Shown: positions 7,455-17,372, counted from the first letter of the stretch. The stretch is DNA of 61,007 nucleotides from Gemmatimonadota bacterium (GCA_028873695.1 JAPPNU010000022.1:1-61007); one strand, 5' to 3'. Translations and numbers: made by a program. The notes: generated by a model not told the origin, from the letters alone.

Positions 7455-8573
7455 TCTTATTCGCAGACGATTCAGGTCATCCAGAAGTTGCCTGGCGTCG
7501 AAAACAACGGCATTCTTCGAGATGCGTTTTTCCTTGCGCACGTAGGCCTCGAGCGCTTCCCGGGCGTCATCGTTACGACCGTCTCTAAAGCAGGCCAGGC
7601 CCAGATAATAATAGGCGTCTGTCTGGAGCGAATCGGCCCTGACCGCGTTTTGAAGATGGGCGATGGCGTTGTCGTAGTTGCGAACGTTGAAGTATGACAC
7701 CCCCAGTTTCAGATGGACGGAGGCATCGTCGGCTCCGGCGTCAACCGCTTTCCCATACGTGTCGACGGCGGCTTTGTAATCCCCCCGGTTGAACGCAAGA
7801 TTACCCAGGCTGACGTACGCTTCACCGTATTGCGGGTCGATCTCCAATGCCTTCAGATAGGCGGTCCGCGCTTTTCCGAGTTTCCCTTCCTGGGCGTACG
7901 CCATTCCCAGATTTCTGTAGATATAGCGGCGCTCCGTGGCATCGGGCTGGAACCGGAGCGCCTGTTCGTAGATTTCAACGGCTTTGTCCGGCTTCCCCGT
8001 ATATATATATGTAAGGCCCAGATTGAGGTACGCGTCCGTAAACTTGTCATTGAGCTTGACGGCGCGTTTGTACTCTGCAACTGCCTGATCGGCGTATCCT
8101 TTATGGTAATAGGCCAGACCCATCAGGTTTCGCACGAAAGCAGACCCGGGTTTGAGTTCAAGCGCGGCTCTGTATTGCGCCAGAGCCGCGTCGTAATTCC
8201 CTTTGTGATAGTGAGTTCTGCCCAGATCGACCCGCGCATGAAAGATCCGGGGATCGGCCCGAACCGACCGTCTCAGATATTCAAGCCGCTCATCGTGTCG
8301 GGTCAGCAGACGCCCGTACAGGTAGAGACGCACGGCCGATCCGGGTCTGGCCTGCAGGCGCCTCAGGTATTCGGTAAGCAACTCCCGACGACGGTCCGCC
8401 CCGATCATCAGGTCCTGATAGTGCATATTTGCCTGGATATCTTCGGGCCGGGCCTTGATCAGGCGTCGGAAATGGGACAGTTCCGCTTCACTCCCTCCGA
8501 CTTCGGCGCCCTGTACAGGGCTTCCGAACCATCCGATACCAAGTAGAGTCAGGTAGATCAGACTGGCTGACAC
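7422..8573 (-). CDS. Exported TPR-repeat protein
   Basis: A 383-residue protein. From the GTG at 8573 (GGAG five bases upstream) it opens with a signal peptide (SASLIYLTLLGIGWFG, then a VQGAE cleavage region). Residues from about 45 to 370 are at least eight TPR units, with repeated phrases such as GLAYYHKGYADQAVAEYKRA (family phrase) and LGNLAFNRGDYKAAVDTY. No enzymatic domain is present, so it is likely a periplasmic or outer-membrane-associated scaffold. A TTG at 8591 is the alternative start. It is monocistronic as far as visible, with repeat material upstream. Confidence 0.75.
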   Translation of the reverse strand: MSASLIYLTLLGIGWFGSPVQGAEVGGSEAELSHFRRLIKARPEDIQANMHYQDLMIGADRRRELLTEYLRRLQARPGSAVRLYLYGRLLTRHDERLEYLRRSVRADPRIFHARVDLGRTHYHKGNYDAALAQYRAALELKPGSAFVRNLMGLAYYHKGYADQAVAEYKRAVKLNDKFTDAYLNLGLTYIYTGKPDKAVEIYEQALRFQPDATERRYIYRNLGMAYAQEGKLGKARTAYLKALEIDPQYGEAYVSLGNLAFNRGDYKAAVDTYGKAVDAGADDASVHLKLGVSYFNVRNYDNAIAHLQNAVRADSLQTDAYYYLGLACFRDGRNDDAREALEAYVRKEKRISKNAVVFDARQLLDDLNRLRIRSSIPGAQKKE

Positions 8574-8704
8574 ATGCGCTCCGGGAGACAAGAGTCAAAC
8601 GCAGGACGTCGCTTCGACGGTACCCGTTCGCCACCGTATACCGATGACGTAGCCGGCCTGCGAAATGCATTGCATTCACGGCGGCAAGACGCCGGAGGCC
8701 CCGG

Positions 8705-8722
8705 CAGTCCGTTGACAAAGTC
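8705..8722 (+). repeat. Repeat family R2, isolated left terminus
   Basis: CAGTCCGTTGACAAAGTC matches the left inverted repeat of R2. It is followed six bases later by R3 copy a, so this site holds ends of two different families. No right R2 end is recognisable in the rest of the gap. Confidence 0.5.
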
Positions 8723-8727
8723 GCTTG

Positions 8728-8842
8728 GAAGCTGTTTTAAAATTACCGGTGAGTTTCCGAGCGCGTGCGAAGAAGTGGCGGTCAAGGCGGGAAAACCCGC
8801 CCGTATCTGTCTATACGGGTGGGTTTGACCAACGCCGGTCGG
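8728..8842 (-). repeat. Repeat family R3, partial copy a
   Basis: Begins GAAGCTGTTTTAAAATTACC, continues through GGTGAGTTTCCGAGCGCG and AAGTGGCGGTCAAGGCGGG, and includes an internal hairpin around ACCCGCCCGTAT. It stops near 8842 where the other copies continue to the second terminus. It is inverted relative to copies b, c and d. The rest of the 8574-8920 gap shows nothing I recognise. Confidence 0.75.
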
Positions 8843-8920
8843 AGAATTCCGCATCGCCGGGCCGTACATCGCGGCTGCCTGAACCGCGCTACCGGCCATT
8901 CGGGAGAATCGGATGGCCGC

Positions 8921-9766
8921 TTACCTGTCTTTCTTTAGAAGGACGCTCAATGGGCGTTTGGGCTTATAGAGGTAGATTACGTCCGCGGGGTCGAGCATGG
9001 TATTGAAAATGGCGATTTCGTCGATTTTACCGGAATAGGCGTAATTATTGAACCGGATGGCCAGTTCATCCACGTTCCAGGTAATGTCGCGTCGGATATT
9101 CTTCTTTCGGCCGATTTCCTCGCCGTCGACGAAGAGCGCATATTCGGCATCGGCGTTGCCGCTGTTGATATTGGACCAGGTGACCACAACGTGGTGCCAT
9201 TGGTCGGACTTCCAGTTGAGCCGGTCGTACCTGATCGTCCACTGTTTGACCAGCTCTTCCCCGACTTTTCGCGTTTTGTCGGGATAACAACCGAATCGGA
9301 GTGCGCTGGGAGGTCGATCCTCCCGGTTCTTGTCGAAGTCTACGAATATGACGGCATCGTCCCACTTCTTTCCCACTGAAAACGGCTCGGGAAACTTCTC
9401 CTTGAAGTCGCTGTTGGGATCTACGCTCAACCAGAAAGAAACCCCGCCGGACCAGGATCCTCCGGCATCGTACGGAAAGTTGCCTTTGGCCTGATAGCTG
9501 AGATACGTTGCGCCGTCTGCGAATGAAACGAAACCGTCCTCCTTGCCGCCGGTGAACTCATGACGGGGCGGGCTGCTCGTTTCCATTGCAGCGACCGTGC
9601 CCTTTTTTTTCGTAAACGCTTCAAACCGGGATCTGTCGTCAAAGTTGGCGAAGAAAAGTACATTTGCAGCGAGCTTTTCCTCGATTTTCTTTTCCGGGCC
9701 GCCGCATGAAGAAAAACAGAGTGCGGCGACCGCAATTGCGATCGGACGGGGAGCGCACCGGGACAT
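8921..9766 (-). CDS. LamG/concanavalin-A-like domain lipoprotein
   Basis: A 281-residue protein. I chose the ATG at 9766, giving MSRCAPRPIAIAVAALCFSS then CGG, a lipoprotein signal with likely acylated Cys21; GAAAGGA lies nine to ten bases upstream. The remainder is a LamG-like jelly roll of about 240 residues: GGSWSGGVSFWLSVDP, then DQWHHVVVTWS, then LFVDGEEIG and a final KIDEIAIFNTMLDPADV strand, all typical of LamG_3 domains. These bind glycans or act as surface adhesion modules. No catalytic domain is attached. A possible promoter with TATATT about 75 bases upstream was seen but is weak at -35. Confidence 0.75.
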   Translation of the reverse strand: MSRCAPRPIAIAVAALCFSSCGGPEKKIEEKLAANVLFFANFDDRSRFEAFTKKKGTVAAMETSSPPRHEFTGGKEDGFVSFADGATYLSYQAKGNFPYDAGGSWSGGVSFWLSVDPNSDFKEKFPEPFSVGKKWDDAVIFVDFDKNREDRPPSALRFGCYPDKTRKVGEELVKQWTIRYDRLNWKSDQWHHVVVTWSNINSGNADAEYALFVDGEEIGRKKNIRRDITWNVDELAIRFNNYAYSGKIDEIAIFNTMLDPADVIYLYKPKRPLSVLLKKDR

Positions 9767-9953
9767 AAGACACATTTCCTTTCGGGAGAAGATAAGAACG
9801 AAGAACCCGTTCAACTTGCCGTAACAGAGGATCACCAATATAAAAAATGCGTGTTCGGGCGCAAGGGGTTTTTCTGATTTTCGTTCTTCGGAAACGGTTT
9901 TCGGAAGCCGCGAAGGCCAGAAAAATCAGATGATTAGAGCAATGGAAAATACC

Positions 9954-9982
9954 TTGACAACGGTTTTCTTATTTGTTATATC
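9954..9982 (+). promoter_or_regulatory. Sigma-70-type promoter of the M28-like/FtsX gene
   Basis: TTGACA (9954-9959), a 17-base spacer and TATATC (9977-9982) lie about 165 bases before the ATG at 10149. The gap 9767-10148 otherwise holds no gene that I can support; a 60-codon open frame inside it has no ribosome site. Confidence 0.65.
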
Positions 9983-10148
9983 CGAACTTTGCAAATTGGT
10001 CTGGAAGGCCGGATTTTCGAACGAAACCATCGGTCAACGTTGGATGGTTTCGGCGACCGTCCGCAATGCGGTCCTTGCCGGGCTCTTCGCCGTGACGCGT
10101 CGCCAGGTCTGAGGCGCCCTGGCGTTACACAAGATTCAGGAGTTGAAA

Positions 10149-13100
10149 ATGCTGCGCAAACTCGGCGGCGTGATCCTTTGGCTGATCGCGATCTTTATGC
10201 TTTCGTCGGTTACCGTGTTCAATCCGGGACAGGTAACCGATTTTTTCGTACGTGTATTCAATATCAGGCCAAGCGTTCCTCAGTTGCGTGAAGAAAAACC
10301 CTCCCCGAGAGACCGGCGCATCCAGGATTTCGCCGATCAGATCTCAGAGGATCGTCTTCGGGAAACGGTATCCGATCTGGCGGGGATGGGATCCCGCGTG
10401 CCGGGGTATCCGGGGCACAGGAAGGCCTTCGAATACGTCAAAAACCGTTTCGAGATTCTGGGCCTGGAAGATATTAAGATCGAGGAGCACCACGTTACGG
10501 TGCCTATGGACAAGGGCGCGACCCTGGTGGTCCGGGAATCCGGCGTCGCGATCCGGCTTTACGGACTCTGGCCCAATCATGTACAGACGACTTCGCTGCC
10601 CGATCAAGGCGTAACCGGCACGCTGATCGACGCGGGAGACGGCTCCTTCAAGGCGTTGAATTCGAAGCCGATGAAGGACAGCATCGCGTTAATGCAATTC
10701 GATTGCGGTCAGAACTATCTCAATCCCCGAATGCTGGGTGCGCAGGCCATCATTTTCTACGATAACGGCGGCGTGAGCAGAGGACAGGCACTGGAGAAAA
10801 TCCTCCAGGTACCGGTTGACGTACCGAGATTCTGGGTGGAAAAAGACGACGCGGTCCGCCTTGCGGAATTGGCGGAGTCCGGCGCCACACTCGTGAACGT
10901 CACGTCGAAAATGGACTGGGAAAAGGTCCCCACCTGGAACATCCATGCCACGCTGCCCGGCTCGGATGCTTACGTCACGGATCGCGAAGAACGGAAGTGG
11001 AAGGACGAAATGGTTGTCCTCAGTTCATTCTACGACGCCATTTCCGTCGTGCCGGCACTGGCCCCCGGCGCGGAGAACGCCACGGGTCTGGCCGCCCTTC
11101 TCGAACTCGCGGCTGCGTTGAAAGACCGGTCCTGGCTTGATGCATCATCCCGACTTGCGCGGCTGCCGAGGTACACGGTCAAATTCCTGGTGACGGGCGC
11201 CCATTTCCAGGGGTTGGCCGGCATCAACGATTTTCTCTTCAGGCATTCCAGGGAAAGCGACCACTTCCGTGAGAAGATACCGGACGAAGAGAAGATCGAT
11301 TTCCGCCTTTACGTGGGGTTCGATCTGTCGAGCGAAACGGACCTGATCGCGAGTTTCTCACACGGTACGTTTATCAACCCGAACTGGTCTACCAACAACT
11401 ACGAAAACAACCTGCTCGCGCCCTATGCGAAAAAATTCAACAAATACCTGGCCAAAGTCTATCCCGGCGAGGAACGCCACGTCGACGCCGTTGCGCCGCC
11501 GAAGAGAACCTGGAAGAACTACATGCCCATCAGGCTGGGATTCGACAGCGAAGCGGTCAAATTCGTCGGTAAGGAAGGCATTACGCTGGCCAGCCCGTCC
11601 ACAACGCGCGAGAAGGTGGATACGCCCGCGGACCTTCCGGAACACGTCAACTTCGCCAATCTTGCAAGCCAGACACGCACGGCAACAGGCATGCTGCTGA
11701 AAGCTCTGGAAGATCCCGAGTTCTTCCGGGTGTCCAAACTCAAGCTGCAGGATCTCGGGCACAGCATGAAGGGTCGAATTCTCTGGTTCGAGCGGGATGC
11801 CGATTTCGCGATTCCGCGAGTGCCCGTTCCGGGGGCCATCGTCACGTATCAACAGCCCGGACCGGTTGCAAGCTGCGGCGGAGTCCGCACACTCATCGTG
11901 GACAAGACCACGGAGGGACCGAGATACGTAAGTGATCGCTCGACGGGGCCCATGTTCGGCACAAAAGAGGAAGTGGATGCCACCGGCAGGTTCCGGTTCG
12001 AAATCATGCGCAACCGGTTTACCAATCAGATACTGGCATTTGAAATCGACGACAACGGCCGAATCATATCGGCCCCGGACCTGGGTACGGAGGGCGAAGA
12101 GAAGTTTCCGACCAGGCAGGGCTACGGATGGTGGGAGAACGAGATGCTGGCGGTCCTCTTCAAGTGCCGGTCTCTCAGCGTGTTTGAGATCATCGATTCC
12201 AGCTACCTTTCCGCCCTCGACTTCATGACCGTGTTGAACGCGGGCGATTCACAGCCGATGGAATACGGCTATTACTACATTGAGAATCAGAGTATCAAAG
12301 AAGGCGACGTAACGCGGGCAGCGGTCGCGTTTACCGCCATTAACCCCACGACCGGAAGCCCCGATCCCATCAAGATTCTGATGAGTACGGGCCTGTTCGG
12401 CGTGAAATACCTGCTGACCAACGCACCGGAGGCGTTGCTGGAACAACCCGTGGACAAGTGGGAAGTGGACGACGAGCTGCTGGAGCGGTCCCGGGGCGCG
12501 GGATATCCGCCCGGCGTTATTCTTTACCCGTCCTACAAGGCCGCCAAGGATATGTGGGTGGTCGACGATATCCGGATGAAGCAGCTTGCCCAGTACGGAA
12601 TCACGAATGCGCGGCTGGAGAAGTTGCACACGCACGCGGCGGACGCGCTGAAGCGGGCGCGGGAGAATCTGGCCGGTTACGACTACGAAGGGTTTATCGC
12701 CGCGTCCAGAGAGGCGTGGGGTCTGGAAGCGCGCGGTTACCCCGAAGTCATGTCCACTGCAAACGACACCGTGCGCGGGATTATCTTCTATTTCATTCTC
12801 CTGCTTCCATTCTCGTTCTTCTGCGAGCGGCTGCTTTTCGGATTCCCGGATATCACACGTCGTCTGGTCGGCTTTGCGGGAATCTTCGTGCTGTTCTTCA
12901 TTATCCTTCGATACGTGCATCCGGCCTTCAAGCTCAGCAGCACGCCCTACATCATCTTCCTGGCATTTGTGATCATGTCCCTTGGCGGCATTGCGATGTT
13001 CATCGTCGTTTCCAAGTTCGGCGAGGAAGTCAGGAAAATGAAACAGGCCTCCGCCGGCACGTACGAGGCGGACGTGGGTCGGCTGAGCGCGACTGCCGCA

Positions 13101-14945
13101 TCGATCATCCTGGGCATTTCCAATCTGCGAAAACGACCTCTCCGAACCGGACTGACTGCGATCACCCTGACGCTGCTTACGTTCACGGCCCTTTCGTTTA
13201 CGTCGGTGCAGACGTCGATCAAATTCTATCGTTTGCCGAGGGACAACCAGCCGCCGTACCCGGGCGGCCTGGTACGGGATCGATCCTGGAGAGGATTGCA
13301 GGAATCCGTGCTTCAATACCTGACCAGCGCATTCAAGGGCCGTGCGACCATTGTTCCACGCGCATGGTATCTTTCGCAGGTGCGCGGGGAACGGGCATAC
13401 GTCAATTTTTCGCGGATCACGGACCAGACCTCCTACCTGGGCTCGAGGGATACCTATGTCGATTTCGACGTTGGTATCACCACTGGAAAAGACAGCTTTG
13501 TCAACGGCTTGCTGGGACTCACGGCGGAGGAACCCCGGATTACCGGCGTCGACCGATACCTGATGAGCGGACGATGGTTCGACCCCGGAGAAACGAACGT
13601 CTGCATTCTACCGAACGATCTCGCGGAACTGGTGGGTATTTTCCCGGAGGACGCCGGGAGCGCGAAGATCGAAATGCTGGGTAGCGTCTTCACCGTTATC
13701 GGAATCATGGACTCCGAAGGTTTCAACAAATACAAGGATATGGACGACGAAAAGCTCACGCCGGTCGATACCGTCAAGGAGAAGGACGACCTGGCGGACG
13801 CCCAGGACCAGGATCCGCGGGTTGTCGCAGCGGCGCCGATCGAGACGTTTACGCACCTGGAATCGACAAACGTGATGATATTGCCCTATGACTACGTCCG
13901 CAATATCGGAGGCACTCTGAACTCCGTCGCATTGGCGAACTTCGTGGACTCGCAGGGCAATCCCAAAACCAACTTCCTGCCGGACGTGGAAGAATTCATG
14001 ACACGCGTATCCCTGACCATGTTCGTGGGGCACGAAAACAAGGTCACGGTATACAGTTCCATCGGTTCAACCTCACTATCCGGATTGGGCACGCTCTTCA
14101 TTCCGATACTGATTGCGGCACTGATCGTGCTGAATACGATGATGGGGGCGGTGTACGAACGGTTCAATGAAATCGGGATTTACTCGGCGGTGGGGCTGGC
14201 GCCCAATCACATTGCGGCGCTGTTTCTGGCTGAGGCAACGGTATTCGCCACGGTTGGCGCCGTGTTCGGATATCTGATCGGGCAGGTGCTGGTTCTTGTG
14301 CTGTTCACCCAGGCGCAAGCGCAGGGACAACTGCTCAGCCTTGAGTTGAACTATTCTTCGTTGTCCGCCATTTCGTCCACCTTGATTGTAATGGCAACGG
14401 TATTCCTCTCTACGCTGTACCCTGCAAAAAAGGCCGCCGATATGGCCGTGCCGGACGTGACGCGGAAGTGGGAATTCCCGGAGCCCGAGGGCGACAGATG
14501 GGTGTTCGATTTTCCGTTTACGGTTGGCGGCGCGGAAGTACTGGGAATGTACACCTATCTGACACGCGTCTTCGAATCATACGGCGAAGGTTCAGTAGGC
14601 GACTTCGTGGCCGATTACGTACGTTTCACCTCGCAGGATATGCAGGGTGAACCGCAGTACGAAATCAATCTCACGTGCTGGCTTGCGCCATACGACCTGG
14701 GCATCAGCCAGGAGGTGGCGCTGCTTGCCATTCCCACGAGGGAATACAACATCTACAAGATCGAGGTCGTCATCAACCGGCTCAGCGGTGACGTGGCCTC
14801 CTGGAAACGGATCAACCGGGGTTTCCTCAACGTTCTCCGGAAGCGATTCCTGGTCTGGCGAACGATTCCACCCGAGTTGAAGCACCAGTATGCGGACGAG
14901 GGCGCCCGCATTCTGTCAGACAAGGTGGAAGAGGCGGCAGTATAG
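10149..14945 (+). CDS. Very large membrane protein: PA/M28 peptidase-like domain fused to an FtsX-type permease
   Basis: A 1,598-residue protein; ATG chosen because CAGGAG lies seven bases upstream. Order: membrane anchor (about 6-24); PA-like insert (about 110-250); M28-like fold (about 250-500); a beta-rich domain; a membrane cluster (about 871-955); FtsX permease with a first segment near 998-1017 and the last three segments at about 1311-1424, including VYERFNEIGIYSAVGLAPNH; then a C-terminal soluble domain of about 170 residues. In the M28 core the usual HxD is FYD, the bridging Asp region reads GAENATG, and the catalytic Glu-Glu pair reads His-Phe, so peptidase activity is unlikely. No ABC ATPase gene is adjacent, unlike MacB or LolCDE systems. 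The OPT-like transporter gene follows 88 bases later. Confidence 0.75.
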   Translation: MLRKLGGVILWLIAIFMLSSVTVFNPGQVTDFFVRVFNIRPSVPQLREEKPSPRDRRIQDFADQISEDRLRETVSDLAGMGSRVPGYPGHRKAFEYVKNRFEILGLEDIKIEEHHVTVPMDKGATLVVRESGVAIRLYGLWPNHVQTTSLPDQGVTGTLIDAGDGSFKALNSKPMKDSIALMQFDCGQNYLNPRMLGAQAIIFYDNGGVSRGQALEKILQVPVDVPRFWVEKDDAVRLAELAESGATLVNVTSKMDWEKVPTWNIHATLPGSDAYVTDREERKWKDEMVVLSSFYDAISVVPALAPGAENATGLAALLELAAALKDRSWLDASSRLARLPRYTVKFLVTGAHFQGLAGINDFLFRHSRESDHFREKIPDEEKIDFRLYVGFDLSSETDLIASFSHGTFINPNWSTNNYENNLLAPYAKKFNKYLAKVYPGEERHVDAVAPPKRTWKNYMPIRLGFDSEAVKFVGKEGITLASPSTTREKVDTPADLPEHVNFANLASQTRTATGMLLKALEDPEFFRVSKLKLQDLGHSMKGRILWFERDADFAIPRVPVPGAIVTYQQPGPVASCGGVRTLIVDKTTEGPRYVSDRSTGPMFGTKEEVDATGRFRFEIMRNRFTNQILAFEIDDNGRIISAPDLGTEGEEKFPTRQGYGWWENEMLAVLFKCRSLSVFEIIDSSYLSALDFMTVLNAGDSQPMEYGYYYIENQSIKEGDVTRAAVAFTAINPTTGSPDPIKILMSTGLFGVKYLLTNAPEALLEQPVDKWEVDDELLERSRGAGYPPGVILYPSYKAAKDMWVVDDIRMKQLAQYGITNARLEKLHTHAADALKRARENLAGYDYEGFIAASREAWGLEARGYPEVMSTANDTVRGIIFYFILLLPFSFFCERLLFGFPDITRRLVGFAGIFVLFFIILRYVHPAFKLSSTPYIIFLAFVIMSLGGIAMFIVVSKFGEEVRKMKQASAGTYEADVGRLSATAASIILGISNLRKRPLRTGLTAITLTLLTFTALSFTSVQTSIKFYRLPRDNQPPYPGGLVRDRSWRGLQESVLQYLTSAFKGRATIVPRAWYLSQVRGERAYVNFSRITDQTSYLGSRDTYVDFDVGITTGKDSFVNGLLGLTAEEPRITGVDRYLMSGRWFDPGETNVCILPNDLAELVGIFPEDAGSAKIEMLGSVFTVIGIMDSEGFNKYKDMDDEKLTPVDTVKEKDDLADAQDQDPRVVAAAPIETFTHLESTNVMILPYDYVRNIGGTLNSVALANFVDSQGNPKTNFLPDVEEFMTRVSLTMFVGHENKVTVYSSIGSTSLSGLGTLFIPILIAALIVLNTMMGAVYERFNEIGIYSAVGLAPNHIAALFLAEATVFATVGAVFGYLIGQVLVLVLFTQAQAQGQLLSLELNYSSLSAISSTLIVMATVFLSTLYPAKKAADMAVPDVTRKWEFPEPEGDRWVFDFPFTVGGAEVLGMYTYLTRVFESYGEGSVGDFVADYVRFTSQDMQGEPQYEINLTCWLAPYDLGISQEVALLAIPTREYNIYKIEVVINRLSGDVASWKRINRGFLNVLRKRFLVWRTIPPELKHQYADEGARILSDKVEEAAV

Positions 14946-15033
14946 ATATAGTAAACGACCCGGATCGACGGCAACCTGCGGGCCCACCCGCAACCCGTGA
15001 GTGACTCACTGCTCCCAGCGAGGAGGGGTGGTT

Positions 15034-17082
15034 TTGGCAATCGAACCCAAGGACCCTGGAGAAGACCAGGAACAGTACGAAAACATCATGCCGGTCGACG
15101 CGCCGTTCGAAGATGGCTTCAATATGAAGACCATGTGGGCGACGCTTTTCGTGGGTCTGGTGATGCTTCCCGGCGCCATCTATCTCGGCCTGGTCACCGG
15201 ACAGAACATGGCCGGCGCGTCCGAATGGGTGACTATCATCCTCTTCCTGGAGATCGCCAAGAGGTCCTTCGTGCGTCTGAAGACCCAGGAGGTCCTGGTC
15301 ATTTACTGGGTTGCCGGCGGATTGCTGGGCGTGGGCGTACGACTGGGCAGCGCTGCACTTGTGTACGGCGGGCCGTTCGGCGGATTGATCTGGGATCAAT
15401 ACCTGATCCAGTCCCCTGCGGCGAGAGGTCTCGCGGATTTCATACCTGACTGGGTGGTACCCCGGATCAGCGAACATCCCGAGATTTACGCCGAACGTAC
15501 GTTTCTGCACGCCGCGTGGTTGAAGCCGATCGGCATCCTCGTTGCATTGACGCTGTTGAGCAATACCGCGAGGCTGTCGCTTGGGTACGTCATGTTTCGG
15601 ATTACCAGCGACATCGAACGATTGCCGTTTCCGCTGGCGCCCGTGCAGGCACGCGGGGCCACCGCACTCGCGGAGACGTCGGCCAAGCAGGAAGGCTGGA
15701 GATGGCGGGTATTCAGTACCGGAGCGTGCATTGGACTGGTCTGGGGCCTCCTGTACGTAGTCGTCCCCACGCTTTCAAGCATCTTCCTGACCGATACGGT
15801 CCAGATCCTGCCCATTCCCTGGATCGACTTCACGGAACAGATCAAGACCATCCTGCCTGCGGCGTTGTTTGGCATTGCAACCGACCTGGGTCACCTGATC
15901 GTCGGTTTCGTGTTGCCGTTCTGGGTGGTTATCGGGTCTTTCGCCGGCGCCGTTCTGGGGAACCTGGTTATAAACCCGTTCCTGTACAGATGGGAAATCC
16001 TGGACCGCTGGTCCGCGGGTATGACGGCGATCCCCACGTCGATCTCCAACCAGTTCGACTTCTGGCTGAGTTTCGGGATAGGCACGTCGTTCGTCATCGC
16101 GTTTACCGGATTCTACCAGGTGTTTCGGGTGCTCATGGAGCAACGCCGCCAGAAACAGCAAACAGGGCATCATACGTCGGGCATCGACCTCGAGGATCTG
16201 CCGGAGGGCCGCTCGGATATGAAGATGATCTACCCTATTCTGTTCTGGGGCGCCGCCACACTGGGCTTTATCGTGATGTGCCAGATGCTGGTTCCGGAAT
16301 TCCACTGGGGCTGGGTCGTGTTCTTCGGGCTTATCTACACCCCGATTTCCTCCTATATCGGCGCTCGAATGATCGGTCTGACCGGAAGTCCGTACGGGGC
16401 GAGTATTCCCTATTTGCGTGAAGCGGGAATTCTTCTCTCCGGATACAAGGGCGTGGCGGTCTGGTTTGCACCCCTGCCGCTGCACGACCACGGCCTGGCC
16501 GTTCCTACGTACAAACAGATGGAGCTGACAAAAACGAAATTCGTCAGCTACGTGAAATTGACCGCGGTGACCATGGTCGTCATCTTCATCTTCAGCTTCA
16601 TCTTCTGGGAATTCATCTGGCGACTCGGGCCCATTCCGTCTTCCAGCTATTACTATGTGCAGACCTTCTGGCCGTACGACGCCACAATGACCACAATGTG
16701 GCTGAAGTCGACGATGCCGGACCTCGAAGGGCATGGAACCGTCGGCGTCGAACTCCTCAGGGATATCATCAAGCCCCATATCATCGGCGCCGGATTTGCC
16801 GTCGGCGGTCTCATGTACCTCATTCTGGCCGCGTTGAAGGCGCCGACGCTGTTCTTCTTCGGTTTTGTGGGCTCGCTTGCCACGTGGCCGCATTTCGTGA
16901 TTCTGCAGTTTGCCGGCGCGCTGCTTGGACGATACTACTTCTCCAGGCGTTTCGGAGAATCCAAATGGCGGGCGTACGCACCCATTTTGCTGGCCGGATA
17001 TTACTGTGGCATGGGGCTCATCGGGATGACTTCGGTTTCCGTCGTGCTGATTTCAAAAGCCGTTTCGCAGGTCGTCTTCTAG
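15034..17082 (+). CDS. OPT-superfamily-like integral membrane transporter (DUF6785/DUF6784 type)
   Basis: A 682-residue polytopic protein with about 14 to 16 hydrophobic segments. The opening ATLFVGLVMLPGAIYLGLVT, then GASEWVTIILFLEIAKRSF, resembles oligopeptide-transporter relatives annotated as DUF6785/DUF6784 in Planctomycetes and similar phyla. I chose the TTG at 15034 because AGGAGG lies seven bases before it; the GTG at 15001 has no site. True OPT proteins take up peptides or metal chelates with protons; substrate here is unknown. It follows the 1,598-residue FtsX-like gene on the same strand without a visible terminator, so both are probably co-transcribed. R2 copy 2 begins 24 bases after its stop. 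Confidence 0.7.
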   Translation: MAIEPKDPGEDQEQYENIMPVDAPFEDGFNMKTMWATLFVGLVMLPGAIYLGLVTGQNMAGASEWVTIILFLEIAKRSFVRLKTQEVLVIYWVAGGLLGVGVRLGSAALVYGGPFGGLIWDQYLIQSPAARGLADFIPDWVVPRISEHPEIYAERTFLHAAWLKPIGILVALTLLSNTARLSLGYVMFRITSDIERLPFPLAPVQARGATALAETSAKQEGWRWRVFSTGACIGLVWGLLYVVVPTLSSIFLTDTVQILPIPWIDFTEQIKTILPAALFGIATDLGHLIVGFVLPFWVVIGSFAGAVLGNLVINPFLYRWEILDRWSAGMTAIPTSISNQFDFWLSFGIGTSFVIAFTGFYQVFRVLMEQRRQKQQTGHHTSGIDLEDLPEGRSDMKMIYPILFWGAATLGFIVMCQMLVPEFHWGWVVFFGLIYTPISSYIGARMIGLTGSPYGASIPYLREAGILLSGYKGVAVWFAPLPLHDHGLAVPTYKQMELTKTKFVSYVKLTAVTMVVIFIFSFIFWEFIWRLGPIPSSSYYYVQTFWPYDATMTTMWLKSTMPDLEGHGTVGVELLRDIIKPHIIGAGFAVGGLMYLILAALKAPTLFFFGFVGSLATWPHFVILQFAGALLGRYYFSRRFGESKWRAYAPILLAGYYCGMGLIGMTSVSVVLISKAVSQVVF

Positions 17083-17106
17083 TCTCGAAGACCTGCGCTG
17101 CATCAG

Positions 17107-17268
17107 CAGTCCGTTGAAAAAGTCCATCCGGGCTGCGGCCGGCCCTTGCAGTCGAAATACTTCGTTGCGCTTCCTCGCCGAATCGCAGGATGGGACTCGG
17201 TCGCGCGCCTTGTCTTCGACCACAATGGCTCGGCCTCGCCTGCAGAGCGACTTTATCAACGGACTGTT
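17107..17268 (+). repeat. Repeat family R2, copy 2 (foldback element)
   Basis: Complete copy with termini CAGTCCGTTGAAAAAGTC and GACTTTATCAACGGACTG. It is nearly identical to copies 1 and 3. Left and right halves pair imperfectly over about 65 bp. It lies between the OPT-like gene and the Spy-like gene and could serve as a transcription-ending or mRNA-stabilising hairpin. Confidence 0.85.
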
Positions 17269-17372
17269 ACGGAACGCCGCCCGGATTCCGGTTGTCTAAG
17301 GAACACCGAAGACGCCCGATCCGGGCCGAATTACATCCGCCTGAACCGGATTCCAACTACAGGGAGGCTTCA

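Noticed and set aside
9930..10112. 60-codon plus-strand frame upstream of the FtsX-fusion gene
   Set aside because: The promoter at 9954 lies inside it and no ribosome site precedes it, so it is more likely leader sequence.
12249..13316. Minus-strand open frame of 355 codons inside the FtsX-fusion gene
   Set aside because: Very basic, repetitive composition with no domain; sense frame is continuous over 4.8 kb.
17053..17259. A minus-strand frame of 68 codons inside R2 copy 2, with similar frames in copies 1 and 3 (MIKSLCRRGRA type)
   Set aside because: The frame follows from the near identity of the repeat copies. It has no ribosome site, and the element is explained better as a foldback repeat.
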